Assembly: GCA_964350605.1 (NCBI GenBank)
Contig: CAYGKP010000141.1
Span: 1-6,789 of the forward strand
Reading direction: 5' to 3'
DNA from: CAYGKP01 sp964350605
Lineage (GTDB): Bacteria; Bacteroidota; Bacteroidia; Cytophagales; JAAEPT01
DNA length: 6,789 nt
Numbering within the stretch: the first letter of the stretch is position 1; each line of letters starts with the position of its first letter. Position numbers and translations under genes: made by a program. The notes under the pieces are model-generated. The model ran no database searches. It saw nothing but the letters and a program-made list of their open reading frames with translations, and was not told the origin of the DNA. Of this stretch, positions 6,132-6,789 are shown piece after piece.

Positions 6132-6789
6132 ATGAATCACGACCACCACCAACAGGATCACAGTAAAACGCATCATCAACACGATCAGGAGAGCCACGCT
6201 GCGGGTCACGACCACCAAGCCCACCACGGGCATATGATCGCCGACTTTCGCCAGCGACTATGGATCAGCCTTGCGCTGACCCTGCCCGTTCTCTTCCTCG
6301 CCCCAATGATTCAGCATTGGCTTGGGTTTACTTGGACCTTCCCAGGCAGTAATTATGTGCTCGCGGGGCTTGGTGCAGCGCTCTACTTTTACGGCGGCTG
6401 GCCTTTCCTCAAAGGCATTAAAGACGAGGTTGGCAGCGGTCGACCTGGTATGATGACGTTGATCGCGCTCGGGATCACGGTTGCTTTCGGTTATAGTGTC
6501 GCTGTAGTCTTCTTTCTGCCTGAAAAGAGCGAATTCTTTTGGGAGCTGGCCACGCTGATCGACATCATGCTGCTGGGCCACTGGCTGGAAATGAGTTCGA
6601 TCATGGGCGCCTCCAACGCCCTTCAGAAGCTGGCCGATTTGATGCCCGCATTGGCTCATCACATGCAGGGCGAGCACATCCACGATATGCCGATTGAGGA
6701 GTTGAAACCTGGCGATCTGGTCTTAGTAAAAACCGGCGAGAAGGTGCCTGTTGATGGAGAGGTAGTCGATGGCGAGAGCTCCATTGATG
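6132..6789 (+). CDS. copB: CopB-type copper-translocating P1B-ATPase, 3'-truncated by window edge
   Basis: Start of an inner-membrane ATPase that exports copper (or silver) from the cytoplasm; 219 codons are visible and the frame stays open at the edge. The N-terminus has no HMA/CxxC domain. Instead it is a His-rich tail, 13 His in the first 35 residues, the arrangement known for Enterococcus hirae CopB. Four TM helices follow at about 43-64, 75-93, 107-129 and 135-153, with CopB-like stretches FYGGWPFLKG, PGMMTLIALGITVA and ELATLIDIMLLGHWLEM. After GASNALQKLADLMP come the first actuator-domain strands, with PGDLVLVKTGEKVPVDGEVV. The CPx/CPH ion motif, DKTG and ATP-binding domain lie beyond the window. 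The ATG at 6132 keeps the His tail; the in-frame ATG at 6234 (M35) would remove it. No clear Shine-Dalgarno or promoter lies in the 21 nt after the terminator. Cu(I), Cu(II) and Ag(I) cannot be told apart here. Confidence 0.92.
   Translation, partial: MNHDHHQQDHSKTHHQHDQESHAAGHDHQAHHGHMIADFRQRLWISLALTLPVLFLAPMIQHWLGFTWTFPGSNYVLAGLGAALYFYGGWPFLKGIKDEVGSGRPGMMTLIALGITVAFGYSVAVVFFLPEKSEFFWELATLIDIMLLGHWLEMSSIMGASNALQKLADLMPALAHHMQGEHIHDMPIEELKPGDLVLVKTGEKVPVDGEVVDGESSID

Noticed and set aside
6258..6683. Minus-strand frame of 141 codons opposite the P-type ATPase
   Set aside because: The + strand frame encodes unmistakable CopB TM and actuator sequence; the antisense product has no recognisable feature.

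Overview
The window is a stretch of a copper/silver export locus, with every gene on the + strand. It most likely comes from a GC-rich member of the Bacteroidota. The reasons are the DUF3347 domain (appearing twice), an enlarged CusA-type pump, A/T-richer gene gaps without convincing Shine-Dalgarno sites before most starts, and the HMBD-adaptor-DUF3347 architecture of the membrane-fusion protein. This placement is an inference from gene content and not a phylogenetic result. The window opens inside one gene and closes inside another, and no regulator or operon promoter is visible.

Layout: (1) 1-2255, the 3' part of a CusA-like heavy-metal RND pump; (2) 2245-3483, a TolC/CusC-type outer-membrane channel overlapping the pump by 11 bp; (3) 3458-5152, a CusB-like periplasmic adaptor overlapping the channel gene by 26 bp, with an N-terminal heavy-metal-binding domain (HMBD) and a C-terminal DUF3347 domain; (4) 5193-5720, a small lipoprotein that is essentially a free DUF3347 domain; (5) 5758-6030, a second small lipoprotein that is essentially a free HMBD behind a His/Met-rich linker; (6) 6063-6110, a strong intrinsic terminator; (7) 6132 to the window end, the start of a CopB-type copper P1B-ATPase with a His-rich N-terminus.

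Working model (inference): the P-type ATPase moves Cu(I)/Ag(I) from cytoplasm to periplasm. The CusA-CusB-TolC assembly then moves metal across the outer membrane. The two lipoproteins bind or relay metal in the periplasm, filling the place CusF holds in E. coli. The most notable feature is modular: the two free lipoproteins match the two accessory ends of the adaptor, DUF3347 and HMBD. No mobile element, RNA gene or CRISPR array was seen. No gap between genes exceeds about 100 bases.
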